In this document: positions 34,459 through 44,992 of the stretch, in pieces | How positions within the stretch are numbered: position 1 is the first letter of the stretch | How the letters are laid out: the number at the start of each line of letters is the position of its first letter | Assembly: GCA_946800325.1 (NCBI GenBank) | Contig: OX326957.1 | Coordinates: 58,312,977 to 58,376,976, forward strand | Reading direction: 5' to 3' | Source: Luzula sylvatica | Lineage: Eukaryota > Streptophyta > Magnoliopsida > Poales > Juncaceae | DNA: 64,000 bases | Position numbers and translations under genes: made by a program | The notes under the pieces: generated by a model | What the model was told of the DNA's origin: nothing | What the model saw: the letters and a program-made list of their open reading frames with translations, nothing else | Database searches by the model: none

Positions 34459-36337
34459 ATGGATGGCAAATGGGGGAATGGATGGAAACCAACAGTGAAC
34501 GAGAAGAAGTTTATAGAGGATGCCCTTCAAGACGATTTACGCGTCGATGGTCGCCGCCCTTTCGACTATCGCCGCCTCACCATCAAATTCGGAAGGTTCT
34601 TTCTCCTCCCCTGTATTTCAGTACACGAATTGCATTGTTTTCCTACAACAAAGACTCCAACTTTTCAATTTTTGTAGAGAGGATGGCTCGTCAGAAGTAC
34701 AGCTCGGTGAGACTCACGTAATGGGTTACGTAACGGGTCAGCTGGTACAACCGTACCGTGACAGGCCAAACGAAGGAACTCTTTCTATCTTCACCGAGTT
34801 TTCTCCCATGGCCGATCCTTCTTTCGAACCGGGTCGACCCAGCGAGTCTGCCATCGAGCTTGGCCGTGTCGTGGACCGTGGTCTCAGGTAACTCCAAGAA
34901 ACCCAATTAAATTAACAAAAAATCAAGGGTGTAATTGGTAATTTCTGAATTTTCATTTCATTTCTGATAAAAGGGAAAGTAGAGCAGTAGATATGGAATC
35001 GTTATGCATAGTAGCTGGAAAATCTGTGTGGGCGATTCGTGTAGATCTTCACATCATCGATAATGGCGGGTATGTATGCAAATAATCCACGCAAACAATA
35101 TTTAAATTCGATTATTTCACACCTAATTTCTTTTTTTCGAAATTAGGAATCTCATCGATGCGGCTAATATTGCTGCTTTAGCAGCACTCAGTACTTTTAG
35201 GCGACCAGAATGTTCGATTGGGGGAGAAGATAGTCAAGAAATCATAATTCACGATACTGATGTCAGTAATTAATCAATCATTATAATTCAAATTTTCATT
35301 CTTCTTAAATTCAAACAATTTTTTTATATGGACAGGTCAGAGATCCAATTCCACTAACAATACATCACCTTCCAATTGCCGTAACCTTTGCGTTTTTCAA
35401 CGAAGGCAACATTATGGTAATATAATTTTATATTTAAAAGAATAATTGGAATAATTTCATATATACCCGACTAAAATTGAGTATTAGGTGATAGATCCGA
35501 TGTATAAAGAGGAAGCCATAACGGGTGGAAGAATGACTTTGACTTTGAATTCAAATGGAGAGATTTGTGCGATTCAAAAAGCTGGTGGCCAAGGAGTAAT
35601 TTCGAGCGTTATTATGCAATGTATTCGCATTGCTTCTTTAAAAGCCACTGAAATCTCTGCCAAAATTAAATCTTCTGTAAGTAAAGTAAACCCTAATTTT
35701 ATATCGTCCAATTTATTTATTTATTAACTTATTTTTTGGTTTTTAGGTTGAGGAGTATATTAGTGAGAAAGCATTAAAGAAGGTGAAAAGGCATCCTGTA
35801 TTTGTCGAGGCAAAAATTAGCGTACCGGATTTAGAAATGAAGGACAAAATTGATGATGTCAGCGTTAATTTTGCCTCTACGAGTCGTACCGGTACCAAAG
35901 AGAAAAATACCGATGCATCTGTCGGCGCCCCTTTAAATTGGTACTTAAATTTTATTTTATTTGAGTCGAATATATGTATTAATTTTTGTATATTTTTGTT
36001 GCAGGGATCCTTATTCTACAAGTGGTATGAATGTGGTAAGAAGATCTCAAATACCTGGTAAGTAATATAACAACTTATTGTTCGATTTGTGTTTTCTAAC
36101 GAATATTTGTTAAAAAAATACACAGGTCCAGTTGGTTTGAATAATGGAGAGAACGAAGCACGAGCTATGGAAACAGACAATGAGAATAAACTGGAGACGA
36201 AAAGTGATGTTGTTTCGGACCAAACTGGAGTCTCCAGTGAGATTCAGCAACAGAGTAGTACTCCGAAGAGCTTGAAGGACGCAGTGAAGCCTAAACATAA
36301 AAGAAAAAAGAAACCAGCAGAGAGAGAATCGAGTTAG
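34459..36337 (+). CDS. RRP45: Exosome complex component RRP45 (RNase PH-like)
   Basis: Nine exons: 34459-34595, 34678-34887, 34974-35069, 35147-35261, 35336-35416, 35488-35676, 35747-35940, 36005-36057 and 36126-36337, joined in frame to 428 aa. The Met at 34459 starts MDGKWGNGWKPTVNEKKFIE, the conserved N-terminus. RRP45 is one of six RNase PH-fold subunits forming the exosome ring, which takes part in 3' RNA decay and rRNA processing in nucleus and cytosol. RNase PH domain 1 spans about residues 30-165 (ELRVDGR-type DDLRVDGR, EVQLGETHV, FTEFSPMADP) and domain 2 about 190-265 (ITGGRMTLTLNSNGEIC). The tail is charged and ends in a lysine-rich KPKHKRKKK block. Arabidopsis has RRP45A and RRP45B/CER7; I cannot say which this matches. 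Confidence 0.95.
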
Positions 36338-36658
36338 AATCGCCGATTTTATATTTACAAAAATGCCCTTCATGTATTTCATCAATTTTGTTTGATCTTA
36401 GCTTGTTTTTCTTTTTGTTCTTAGCTTGTAGGATTAATGTTTTTGCCAACAGTAATATTGTTTACTGATTATTTTAAGATAATTTTTATATTTATATTGT
36501 TTAATTATGAAATTCGTGCATGTCATTCTGATAAAACTAAAATAATCATACATCCTCAATACAAACAATATCTTTATGTGGAAACAAAAATGATACGAAA
36601 ATTCTAAAAATAATAAAAGCATAAAATTTGTCCAAAACTAAAGAATAGGGTACACGTG

Positions 36659-38334
36659 TCAGTCTAAATGTTCAGCTCGAGCCTGCAAATTATCACCACT
36701 TTGTCCCCCGAATTGTTGGACAACCATGATAATTGCGACAATGAACACAATTAGATATATCGAATTAACGCTAATTAACGAGTTTATATATCCCATGAAT
36801 GAAGGACCCTTTAATTTCTTCTTAATTGTTTTCTCTTGTCTATACCCTTCGAGAAATCGACTTATTTGGGATCCTTGATCCTTTTCTTCTATCTTCTCTA
36901 ACCCTAATACCTTCAATTAAATATTAAAATTTTTTATTTAATTTATGTTAATTAATGCTTGTTTATTTTGGAATGAATGTAAAAATAGGGGGAGATGAAC
37001 GTACTAATTCATATTCGTCATTTCCATTCCAAACAAGAATTTTTGGAAGTTGCGCGGTTTTCGATGCATCGAATCTATCCGCAAATTCTTCCCATTGTTT
37101 GACTCCCAAATAAGCGAAAATTAAATCTCGATGTGCATTCGCAGCGGATCTCAAGACTTTAATTAATTGGGGTGATTTCTCGTCGAATTCGTCTTGAAAA
37201 ATTGTTAAAACAATTTTTCGATTTGTGTCTTTTAGTAATTTGAGCGTCTCTGAATTGATCGGTACTATGAGTGGTAACAAAGATTGCTTTATATAATCTT
37301 CCAGAAAATCCCCTATTAATAGAATTCCAATTATACTAATTACTAATTATAGTTAATTCGAAGCTTAATTAAGATATAGTTTGAATATTTAATTTATGAA
37401 AATTACCTTCAAAAGGGCCGTAAAACACGCTTCTATCTCCATATTTTGGATTGATTAATACCAAAGCAGGAATTTTATCAAAATCATATAAAATCATCAT
37501 ATCCTCAGAGAAATCCTTTGCGATTCCAAACCATGCCTTTTTCTTGTATTTATTGGCGAAATTAATAATTAATGATTCGTTCAATCCGAACCCTAAAAAT
37601 ATAGGGAAATTCGATCCAGCCGAATCAACGAAATTCTGAATTGAGGAGTCCGAATCTAGAGGAGTTATTTCTGGTGCGACGAATTTTCTTAGATATTGGA
37701 TCAGCAATTCAGCTTTTCTCGGTCCTTTGTATTCTATTGGCACTCCATGGATGAAAAACTTCAATGTAGGAAATCCACTGCATTCCAAAACGAAATAAAA
37801 AAGAATTACAATTTAAAAAGTTTCGATGTTCTACAGATTACAATCATGAAGAAGGAATAATGAAAAAAGCATACTCAATTTCGTATTTGGAAGCGAGTTT
37901 TGAGTACTTATCAGCATCCAATTTAGCAATGAAAATTGGCTCGTTCAAACCAGCTAAAACAGGAGCAGCCGAATCTAACTGCAAAAAACCAAAATCATTG
38001 TCAAAATGATAACAAATGCACAAAAACGATCAACGAAATGAACAATTATTTCGAATCAATCAAAATGAGGAGGTGAGATGATCAATCAGTCAGACTGACA
38101 TACCTCAGGAGCGAGGCGTTTGCAATGGCCACACCAAGGAGCATGGAAATCTACAAGTAGGTAGTCAAATGAAGCAATTGCTGATTCGAAATTGGAATCG
38201 CTAAGCTCGATCACAGTCCCATCTCGCCGGAACTGGTCATCTCCACCAGATGCGGCGAAGACCGTGCTGGCAGTGACAACCAAGATCCACAGCCGGAGAA
38301 CTATAAAACCCGTCGAACTCGAGAGCTGCGCCAT
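36659..38334 (-). CDS. PDIL5-2: Protein disulfide isomerase-like 5-2, membrane-anchored
   Basis: Five exons: 38334-38104, 37978-37875, 37777-37407, 37312-37005 and 36910-36659, in frame to 421 aa. It has a signal peptide (about residues 1-27), one thioredoxin domain with active site WCGHC (CGHC at 68-71) and following KRLAPE, then catalytically silent thioredoxin-like regions, and one membrane span near residues 388-404. There is no KDEL tail; retention would depend on the membrane anchor. In the family it forms or rearranges disulfides in the ER lumen. The single CxxC and the C-terminal anchor separate it from classical PDIs with two active sites. It is divergently paired with the EI24-like gene across a 379-bp spacer. 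Confidence 0.93.
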
Positions 38335-38713
38335 TGTTCGTACTTACTCCTCTCCTCTGATTTGATCTCTCACGGCCACAATGACGAAGCACAAGCACGA
38401 TATCACTACTACTACTACTAACAATTGCAGAGTAGAAAATTGCAGGGAAGAACATGTATCCATGTTTATTTGGATTTTTTTTTCTTTCGAAATTTGCAGA
38501 AACAAGAAGTTATTTATAGATACAATTTTTTTATTTGGGCCTTTAAAGCAGTTAGGCCCATGGACTTTTGGGCAATTATCCAAATGCCTTTTAAATTTTG
38601 TTTTTCAAGGAGGGTTATTTCGTAAAAATGACGATAGCTTCTTGCTTCTGTTCGTCTCCCTTTTTCTTCCTCTTCCGATCTCTTCGCACGCAAATTTCGC
38701 AGCTTCTCCTTGT
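38335..38713. promoter_or_regulatory. Bidirectional promoter between PDIL5-2 and EI24 genes with site II elements
   Basis: The two start codons are 379 bp apart, head to head. TGGGCC lies at 38536-38541 and its reverse GGCCCA at 38555-38560, with another TTGGGC near 38570. Paired TGGGCC elements are typical of shared plant housekeeping promoters. Regulation of both genes from here is inferred. Open frames through the spacer (38381-38863 frame, 38237-38583) are leader or by-product sequence. Confidence 0.65.
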
Positions 38714-40499
38714 ATGCTAATGGGGAAGCTTCTTCGAGAAGCTAGGCAATTGAGTCTGCTATGGCTTTCCGGATTCAAAGAGGCTTGCTGTCTTCACCGT
38801 GTTATTTTCTTCTGTGCCAGGTTTTCAATTTTGAGTTCACGAAATTATGAATTTATGATATGAATTATAGAATCGAGTTTAACAATTGATTTTGCGTCGA
38901 TTTGATTTCAGTTCTAAGATGCTACTGGTCAGGACTGGACAATGCTTTCTCTTGAATGGGTTTATTTTTCTTGGAAGGTAATTTATCCCTTTAATTAGCT
39001 AATTAGTATAAAATTCAAATTTAAATTACCCTGATTAGTACATATTAATTAATATATATACTATTTATGCAGCTTATTTACAGTGAAATCATTGGTAATT
39101 CCAATTATAACATGGATATTGCCTGATTTATGCAAAGATTTTGGATCGCAAATTAATTGTGATTATAAAGGAGCCATGACGTTATATTCTTTCTTACGTT
39201 CGTTTCTGATTGAAGTTTTCTATGTAAGTTTTTTCTCATTATTTAATTTCCTACAACATTATACTTTTTTTTTTTAATTTAGCAAATTTGAATAATTAGG
39301 TACTTTGGTTTTATCCTCTCTATGTATTCAGCTTCATACTCAGTACATTATGGTACGTTAATTAATTTATTATATCGTATACACTTTGCTTTATACTTTA
39401 TATACTTTTTATAATATAAAACATTTATATACTTTGATGATTTAACAAGGTACAATGATATAGCAAAGTATGCTTTTGAAGTCATGAAAAATCGCTCTGA
39501 TAATAAAACAGACGAAACCGAGAAACCTGATGGAGTTGATGGGTAAATTAAAATAAAAATAAAAATACAATAACTAATTAAATTTCTTTTCCAATTTTAC
39601 CCATTTTTTGAAATCCTCTTTTAATTACTTATTTATTTACATGTAGGATTGCAAATGTGATAGGAGAACAAGTATATTCAATCCTCTTATTAACCATATT
39701 CTTTATCGAGGTGCAGTGGTGCGATATTTTTATTTTAATTCAATTAACTGCCATTTCAATATTTCATCATTAATTTCCCATTTCTTTATTAATCAATCAA
39801 TTAATAAATTTTTGTAACAGGTTTTTGTAACTGGTTACGTACCATATATCGGCAAAGCAATGAATTTTCTCCTACTTTCTTGGATGTATTCGTACTATTG
39901 TTTCGAATATAAATGGAATTACACTGGAGTGGGCTTGAACTGGAGACTCCATTTCTTCGAATCTAATTGGGCCTTTTTCGCTGGATTTGGTAGCCCATGT
40001 GTCATCCCAATTTTCTTTTTCTCTCCACTCGTGAGCTACGGAGTTATGGGCATGCTTTATCCTCTCGTAAGTTTATTTATTAATTCGTTAATAAATTTCC
40101 CTAAATAATATAATTTAGATAATTAATATTTTTTTGGGTATTTTTAGTTTGTGTTAACTGCAGCTGGGACCGAAGTCGAAGACGCGATAAATTACGTATC
40201 GAATAAAGAAGAACGGGTCAAGATTCCAATATTTTATATCTCTCAAAGAATTTCGTGAGTTTTTTTTTTTTTTAATTAAATTCTTGACTTATTAATTTTA
40301 GTCGGCTAAATAGAAGAATATTAATCCGAATCTACTTACGCAAATTATGCATTATGTCACGTAGATGCTCGAAAGAATGCGACTTATAAGTTATAAACAT
40401 ATTATTTTAGTTATTTTTTTTAGAATAATTTCATGGATAATTCATTTTTTTAGGACTATGGTGGTCAATATATTCCCCGAGATACAAAAGGAGCGTTGA
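38714..40499 (+). CDS. EI24: EI24-domain membrane protein (EI24 homologue)
   Basis: Nine exons: 38714-38820, 38912-38977, 39073-39223, 39300-39352, 39450-39542, 39647-39710, 39821-40066, 40148-40254 and 40454-40499, in frame to 310 aa. Two in-frame ATGs are close together (38714 and 38720); the first is used. It is a multi-span protein with several hydrophobic segments and family blocks GFKEACCLHRV, YPLYVFSFILSTLWYNDIAK, YIGKAMNFLLLSWMYSYYCFEYKWN and FFESNWAFFAGFGSPC. EI24 proteins reside in the ER membrane and have been linked to autophagy in animals; the plant role is poorly defined. The final exon is only 46 bp, so its assignment is slightly less certain than the rest. Confidence 0.9.
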
Positions 40500-41462
40500 C
40501 TTTATATCGTTGTATAGTCAACCACAAAAGGCCATATTCATGACTCTCATGACCTAATTTTTCTTATCATTTTTATTTTCATGTGTATATTATATATTAT
40601 ATATATATTGTATATGAATTTCAACCCTTTTTTATGTTTCAAAGAAATGATGCTTGTTTAATTTCATGTGTATCCGCAAAACACTGAAATATCATTTATA
40701 TCCCTGTACGTGGCAGTACTGTTAAGTATGTATTTATGGATGATTACATCACATAGCACTGAAATTAAATTAAGTGGGAGCGAATAATGTGAATAATTAC
40801 CGAATTTAGAGGGAATCAAAGCATGATTTGAACTCACTAACTACCTCATATCAAGTTTATGTTGAATAATACGTTTTTTTACCATTTCAATTTTGTCCTG
40901 AAACCACGTTTAGATATTGATGTTTTGCCTACTTCATTCAAATCATGAGTTACGTAAAGTAGTTAAAACAGCTTATTTTATTTAAGTGTATCGTAGAGGG
41001 TATATTTGTCTTGATGCAGATTGTAAATTAAGGGCTCATCAACAATTTTCCAAATATAACAATCAAATTTGGTAGATACAATCACATCATCTCTGAATTT
41101 AAAATTCTAAAAACATGTATTAATTTGACTTTTTTTTTTCTTTCTAGATAAAATAAATCATTTGATACTATGCACAATCACATCAATTTTGAAATTGTGG
41201 CGAAACAGGAACACAGAAATTTGACTGGTGATTTTTTTGATTTTTTTTTGATGAACTTGTGATTTTGTTGATTTTTTTGATATTTTTTTTTTGGCATTTC
41301 GAAGGCAAAATTGGCATTGCACCGATGACTGGTTTGGCTAGGGTTTTGATACAAATATTTGAACCAAATTTCATGATTTTAAACCTACTTAATTAAGTAA
41401 TTTTTGATACTTAATTAAGTACAAATTTTTTTAAACCTACTTAAATTTTTTTGATACTATAT
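40500..41462. other. Intergenic region, no gene recognised
   Basis: AT-rich. It contains an ATTTCATGTGTATCC-type fragment near 40650-40720 resembling the outer ends of the foldback elements elsewhere in the window. The minus-strand frame 41183-41374 is A/T-run driven. Confidence 0.45.
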
Positions 41463-41667
41463 GAGAGAAGCTAAGCTACTTAATTAAGTATAAATTTTTT
41501 GATATTTAATTTTTTAAACCATTGTATATGTATTGAGATTTGTACATTTAATGATTTGCACAAAATTTCATGATTATCATGAAAAAACACAAATCTCAAT
41601 GCAAATATATTATGCTTAAAAAATATTAAGTACCAATAATTTAATATTTAATTAAGTAAATTAAGTA

Positions 41668-41759
<92 letters not shown>

Positions 41760-41961
41760 ATGCTAAACTACTTAATCAAGTACCAATATTTTGGTATTTA
41801 ATGTTTTTTCATCATTAGATTTGTTTTGAGATTTGTGTTTTTTCATGATGATCATGAAAATTTGTGCACATCATTAAATGTACAAATCTCGATACAAATT
41901 CAATAGTAAAAAAATATTAAGTACAAAAATGTAGGTACTTGATTAAGTAGTTTAGCCTCCC
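41463..41961. mobile_element. Foldback miniature element with a (TA)n core
   Basis: The left arm (41463-41665) and right arm (41757-41961) are reverse complements over about 200 bp with moderate divergence. The reversed right end GGAGGCTAAACTACTTAATC matches the left end GAAGCTAAGCTACTTAATTA. Both arms share TTTAATGAT-TGCACAAA and CATGAAAAAACACAAATCTC. The loop is an (AT)n run at 41670-41754. The right arm's inner edge repeats the terminal motif (GCTAAACTACTTAATCAAG). No coding potential. Confidence 0.8.
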
Positions 41962-42244
41962 TATATATATATATGAAACGTGCCGACTGCCATAGTGCCA
42001 TCTAATAAACTTTTGAACGTTATAGCAATGCGATGTCAACACTATTTTGTCTTTTACATTACCTACGTAATGGGTTAGGTCCTAGTCCTAGATCGAACAT
42101 TTGGAGGGTCCATTAAGTATTAACCATTATGATGTGTAGCTTAATCCTAATCCTAATCCTAAGTCTTTCTAAATCTCGAACCAATGCACGAAAGAGAAAG
42201 AACATATAAATGGGGTTTGTTGCACAACAAACTAGGGCCAATCT

Positions 42245-43481
42245 TGTACCTCGGCATGCCTTTGAACACAAAAAAACCAAGGAAAATTGACTACATCCCC
42301 CTAATTAAGAAAATGCAATCTCGACTATCGGGATGGAAAGGAAAATGTTTATCATTGGGAGGACGTTTGGTACTCGCGAAATCGGTGCTAAATGCGGTGC
42401 CGACATATTTCATGCAATGCTTCCGCCTCCCAAAATGGCTAATTAAGGAAATTAATAAAATAACAAGGAAATTTCTTTGGAAAGGTGATAATGATTGTCT
42501 AGGTGGACATTGTCTAATTAATTGGAAAAAGGTTTGCTTACCAAAGGAAAATGGAGGATTAGGGATGCTAAACATCGAAACGCACAACACATCACTATTG
42601 CTAAAATGGCTTTGGAAACTTTGCCAAAATAGTGATGGAATGTGGGCGACCACCGTTAAAAATATTTACGGTATCGAACACGCTTCCGAATTAGAAAACG
42701 TGGCAAGCAAACACCCCTCCTACTTCATCAAAGACCTCCGTGCACTTCTCTCACAATTTCGAATCGCATACGATTTTGACCCGACAACGAACCAACATGC
42801 ATGGATGGGCAAACCGAATGTTTTCTCCACCGCCGCAACCTACAAGCTCCTAATAAATCCGGGAATGATAAGCGAGTGGAACACCGCCCTATGGAAAACA
42901 AAAGCGCCCGTCAAAACAAGATTCTTTACGTGGTTGGCTCTCAACGAAAGAATTTTAACGGGTGATATATTGAAAAAAAGGAATTGGCCACATGCGACGA
43001 CGTGCAAAAATTGCAACAACAATGTGGAAGAATCGGCGACACACTTATTCATCAATTGCACATACGCAAAAAGTGTTTGGCGGGGAGTTGGTCGCATCCT
43101 AGGAGTCATTTTTGAGGCTCGCGACAACTTGCCGAAATTTTGGTTACACAATCGGCAAAAATATTCCAAAGAAAAAAGGGACGAAATCGACACCTTCTCC
43201 GTGGCAACACTTTGGACTATTTGGAAAGAGCGAAATGACCGGATTTTCAACCAAAACAACTCGCCATCATCCACGACGATAGCGAAGATTGCGTCCGAGG
43301 CAAGAAATTGGAAACTTTATTGTTAGTTGCCGATTTAGGAAATAGCTTCTCTCACTTCTCAATTTTACTTTTTTAGTTTCTCTTAAGGTCCTTTTTTAAA
43401 TTATCATGTAAAATCAAAACGATGTATTAAACTTGCGCTAATATATCAAAAAGAAGCTTCGCTTCTACTTTTTCAAAAAAA
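42245..43481 (+). mobile_element. 5'-truncated L1-type LINE (LINE-3), perfect 16-bp target duplication, uninterrupted ORF fragment
   Basis: AAACTAGGGCCAATCT flanks the insert at 42229-42244 and 43482-43497. The coding frame enters at YLGMPLNTKKPRK and runs without a stop to 43326: RLSGWKGKCLSLGGRLVLAKSVLNA, FLWKGD, INWKKVCLPKENGGLG, then the zf-RVT finger CKNCNNNVEESATHLFINC and an IWKERNDRIF end. A 155-bp 3' untranslated region and a short A-run follow. The apparent start codon at 42184 lies in host sequence and is not the element's. It is close in sequence to LINE-1 at 17102-18246. Confidence 0.93.
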
Positions 43482-43560
43482 AAACTAGGGCCAATCTGTT
43501 TAGTTTAGACACAAATCTATTCTGATTTGAAAGTTATTAATTATAATATACACATCTTGT

Positions 43561-43890
43561 CAGGACCGGTCTCACGTTTTATATGGTCTTAGACCGGTCC
43601 GATCTCAGGTTTTCGAGTATCCGAAGCCTAATTTGAAAATAGATCTCGTAATCAATTAATTTATTCGGAGAAATATTAACGTCTTTTGTTACAATTGATT
43701 GTGTGTTTTGTTTGTTGAGGTTTTGAGTTTTTTTTCAATAGATTCAAGATTCAAATTTCGTCTAAATCATTTTTTTCTTCTTCATATATTCATTGTATTT
43801 TGAAAAAACAAATTAAAATTATACTTTGTGGGATTTGAACAGGATCTCTCACAAGAAAGATAATTGTTTTACCAATAAATCAAGTTTAGA
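43561..43890. mobile_element. Related copy of the tRNA-like foldback element (right end unclear)
   Basis: It begins CAGGACCGGTCTC. The arms at about 43700-43767 and 43827-43885 correspond to those in 32536-32720: TTTGTTTGTTGAGG with GATTCAAATTTCG, and GTGGGATTTGAAC with ACCAATAAATCAAG in inverted orientation. A second ACCGGTCC lies just inside the left end. The right terminus is not recognisable. Confidence 0.45.
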
Positions 43891-44054
43891 CATGTGAAAT
43901 CTAAAATACAACAATTAAATTCGAATAATCTAAATCTTATGTGATATCATTGAATCAAAATAAAACTAAAATAATAAATAAATCATAAATTGAAAACAAT
44001 AAGTAATGTGTGGGTTTAATTATACAATAAGCGATTATCTTTTTAGTATCCAGG

Positions 44055-44056
<2 letters not shown>

Positions 44057-44121
<65 letters not shown>
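44057..44121 (+). repeat. (TA)n microsatellite
   Basis: About 32 uninterrupted TA dinucleotides. The IY-repeat open frames on the minus strand (43955-44255) are produced by it. Confidence 0.97.
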
Positions 44122-44124
<3 letters not shown>

Positions 44125-44384
44125 ATGTCTTTATTGGCCAAAGATAAGGATCGTCCCAGTCTCTGCACCCTGCAAAAGTCATTAACAAAATAATATGTTT
44201 GCCCCCCTTCAAAACGGCAAATATCATAAGAACCCCCACAAAATTTGTAGAACATATCTTGATAAGCTATACATAATATAAAAGATCAATTATACTGCCT
44301 CCCTACAAATCATCATTATCTTGTTACCTTTTTATCTTATAAATGAATGTATGAAAAAATAATTACACAAAATATATAGAAAAG

Positions 44385-44645
44385 TAGGGCTGTAAATGAT
44401 TCAATTTGAGCCGACCCAATCATATTTCGGGCTCGGCTCGAATCGAATACCTAGGTTCGAAATTATTGTATATGGGGTGTTTTGGTTTGTGTTTCTTTCT
44501 TGGTCATGTAACATGTAAAGTTTGAGTTATCTTTGAATTGTATGCGAATTGAGATTCGGGTTCTTATTCAAAATCAAGCCAAGTCACAAACTAATCTCGA
44601 ACTTAGTTGAGATTCGGCTCGGTTCAAATCAGTTCGAGCTGAAAC
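44385..44645. mobile_element. Probable miniature DNA element with TCGAG/TCGGCTCG motifs
   Basis: It begins near TAGGGCTGTAAATGATTC and carries GGCTCGGCTCGAATCG on the left and GATTCGGCTCGGTTCA on the right. This is a common plant hAT-like miniature element pattern. No target duplication could be established. A similar CTCGAG-rich fragment lies at about 46590-46830. Confidence 0.35.
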
Positions 44646-44650
44646 TGAAT

Positions 44651-44992
44651 CAGGGTCGACTCCAAAGTTTTTAGGACCCGAGACTATTACTAAACTGATG
44701 TCTACAAAAATTTATTTGGAAACAAAAATTAGTACTAAGGGAGGCTAGCTTATTTAGTCACTTGTGATTGTGTGAATTATGGAGAATTTTTTTTAAATTA
44801 TAGATTGTAGGAATTTGAACCCAAGATTTTTTACCAGAAAGATAATTATTTTACCAACAAATAACAAGATTTTTTATTATATTTAATAGTTTTAATGTAA
44901 TTATACTTAATTTTAACTGAATAAATTATTTTTTATAAAATTTTGGATTCGAAATCCAGATTTTTTTGGACCCATAACTACGATCGGTCCTG
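44651..44992. mobile_element. Short copy of the CAGGGCCGGC family, hAT-like ends
   Basis: It starts CAGGGTCGACTCC and ends, reversed, CAGGACCGATCGTAG. The flanking 8-mers AACTGAAT and AATTTAAT agree at 6 of 8 positions. It holds only the second tRNA-like arm (GGAATTTGAACCC...ACCAACAAATAACAAG); the first is lost. Confidence 0.5.

Noticed and set aside
34211..34906. Open frames antisense or out of frame to RRP45
   Set aside because: The spliced RRP45 frame explains the coding bias; these are by-products.
42142..42163. Telomere-like AATCCT repeats next to LINE-3
   Set aside because: Only three copies, and CCTAAT is not the plant telomere unit CCCTAAA.
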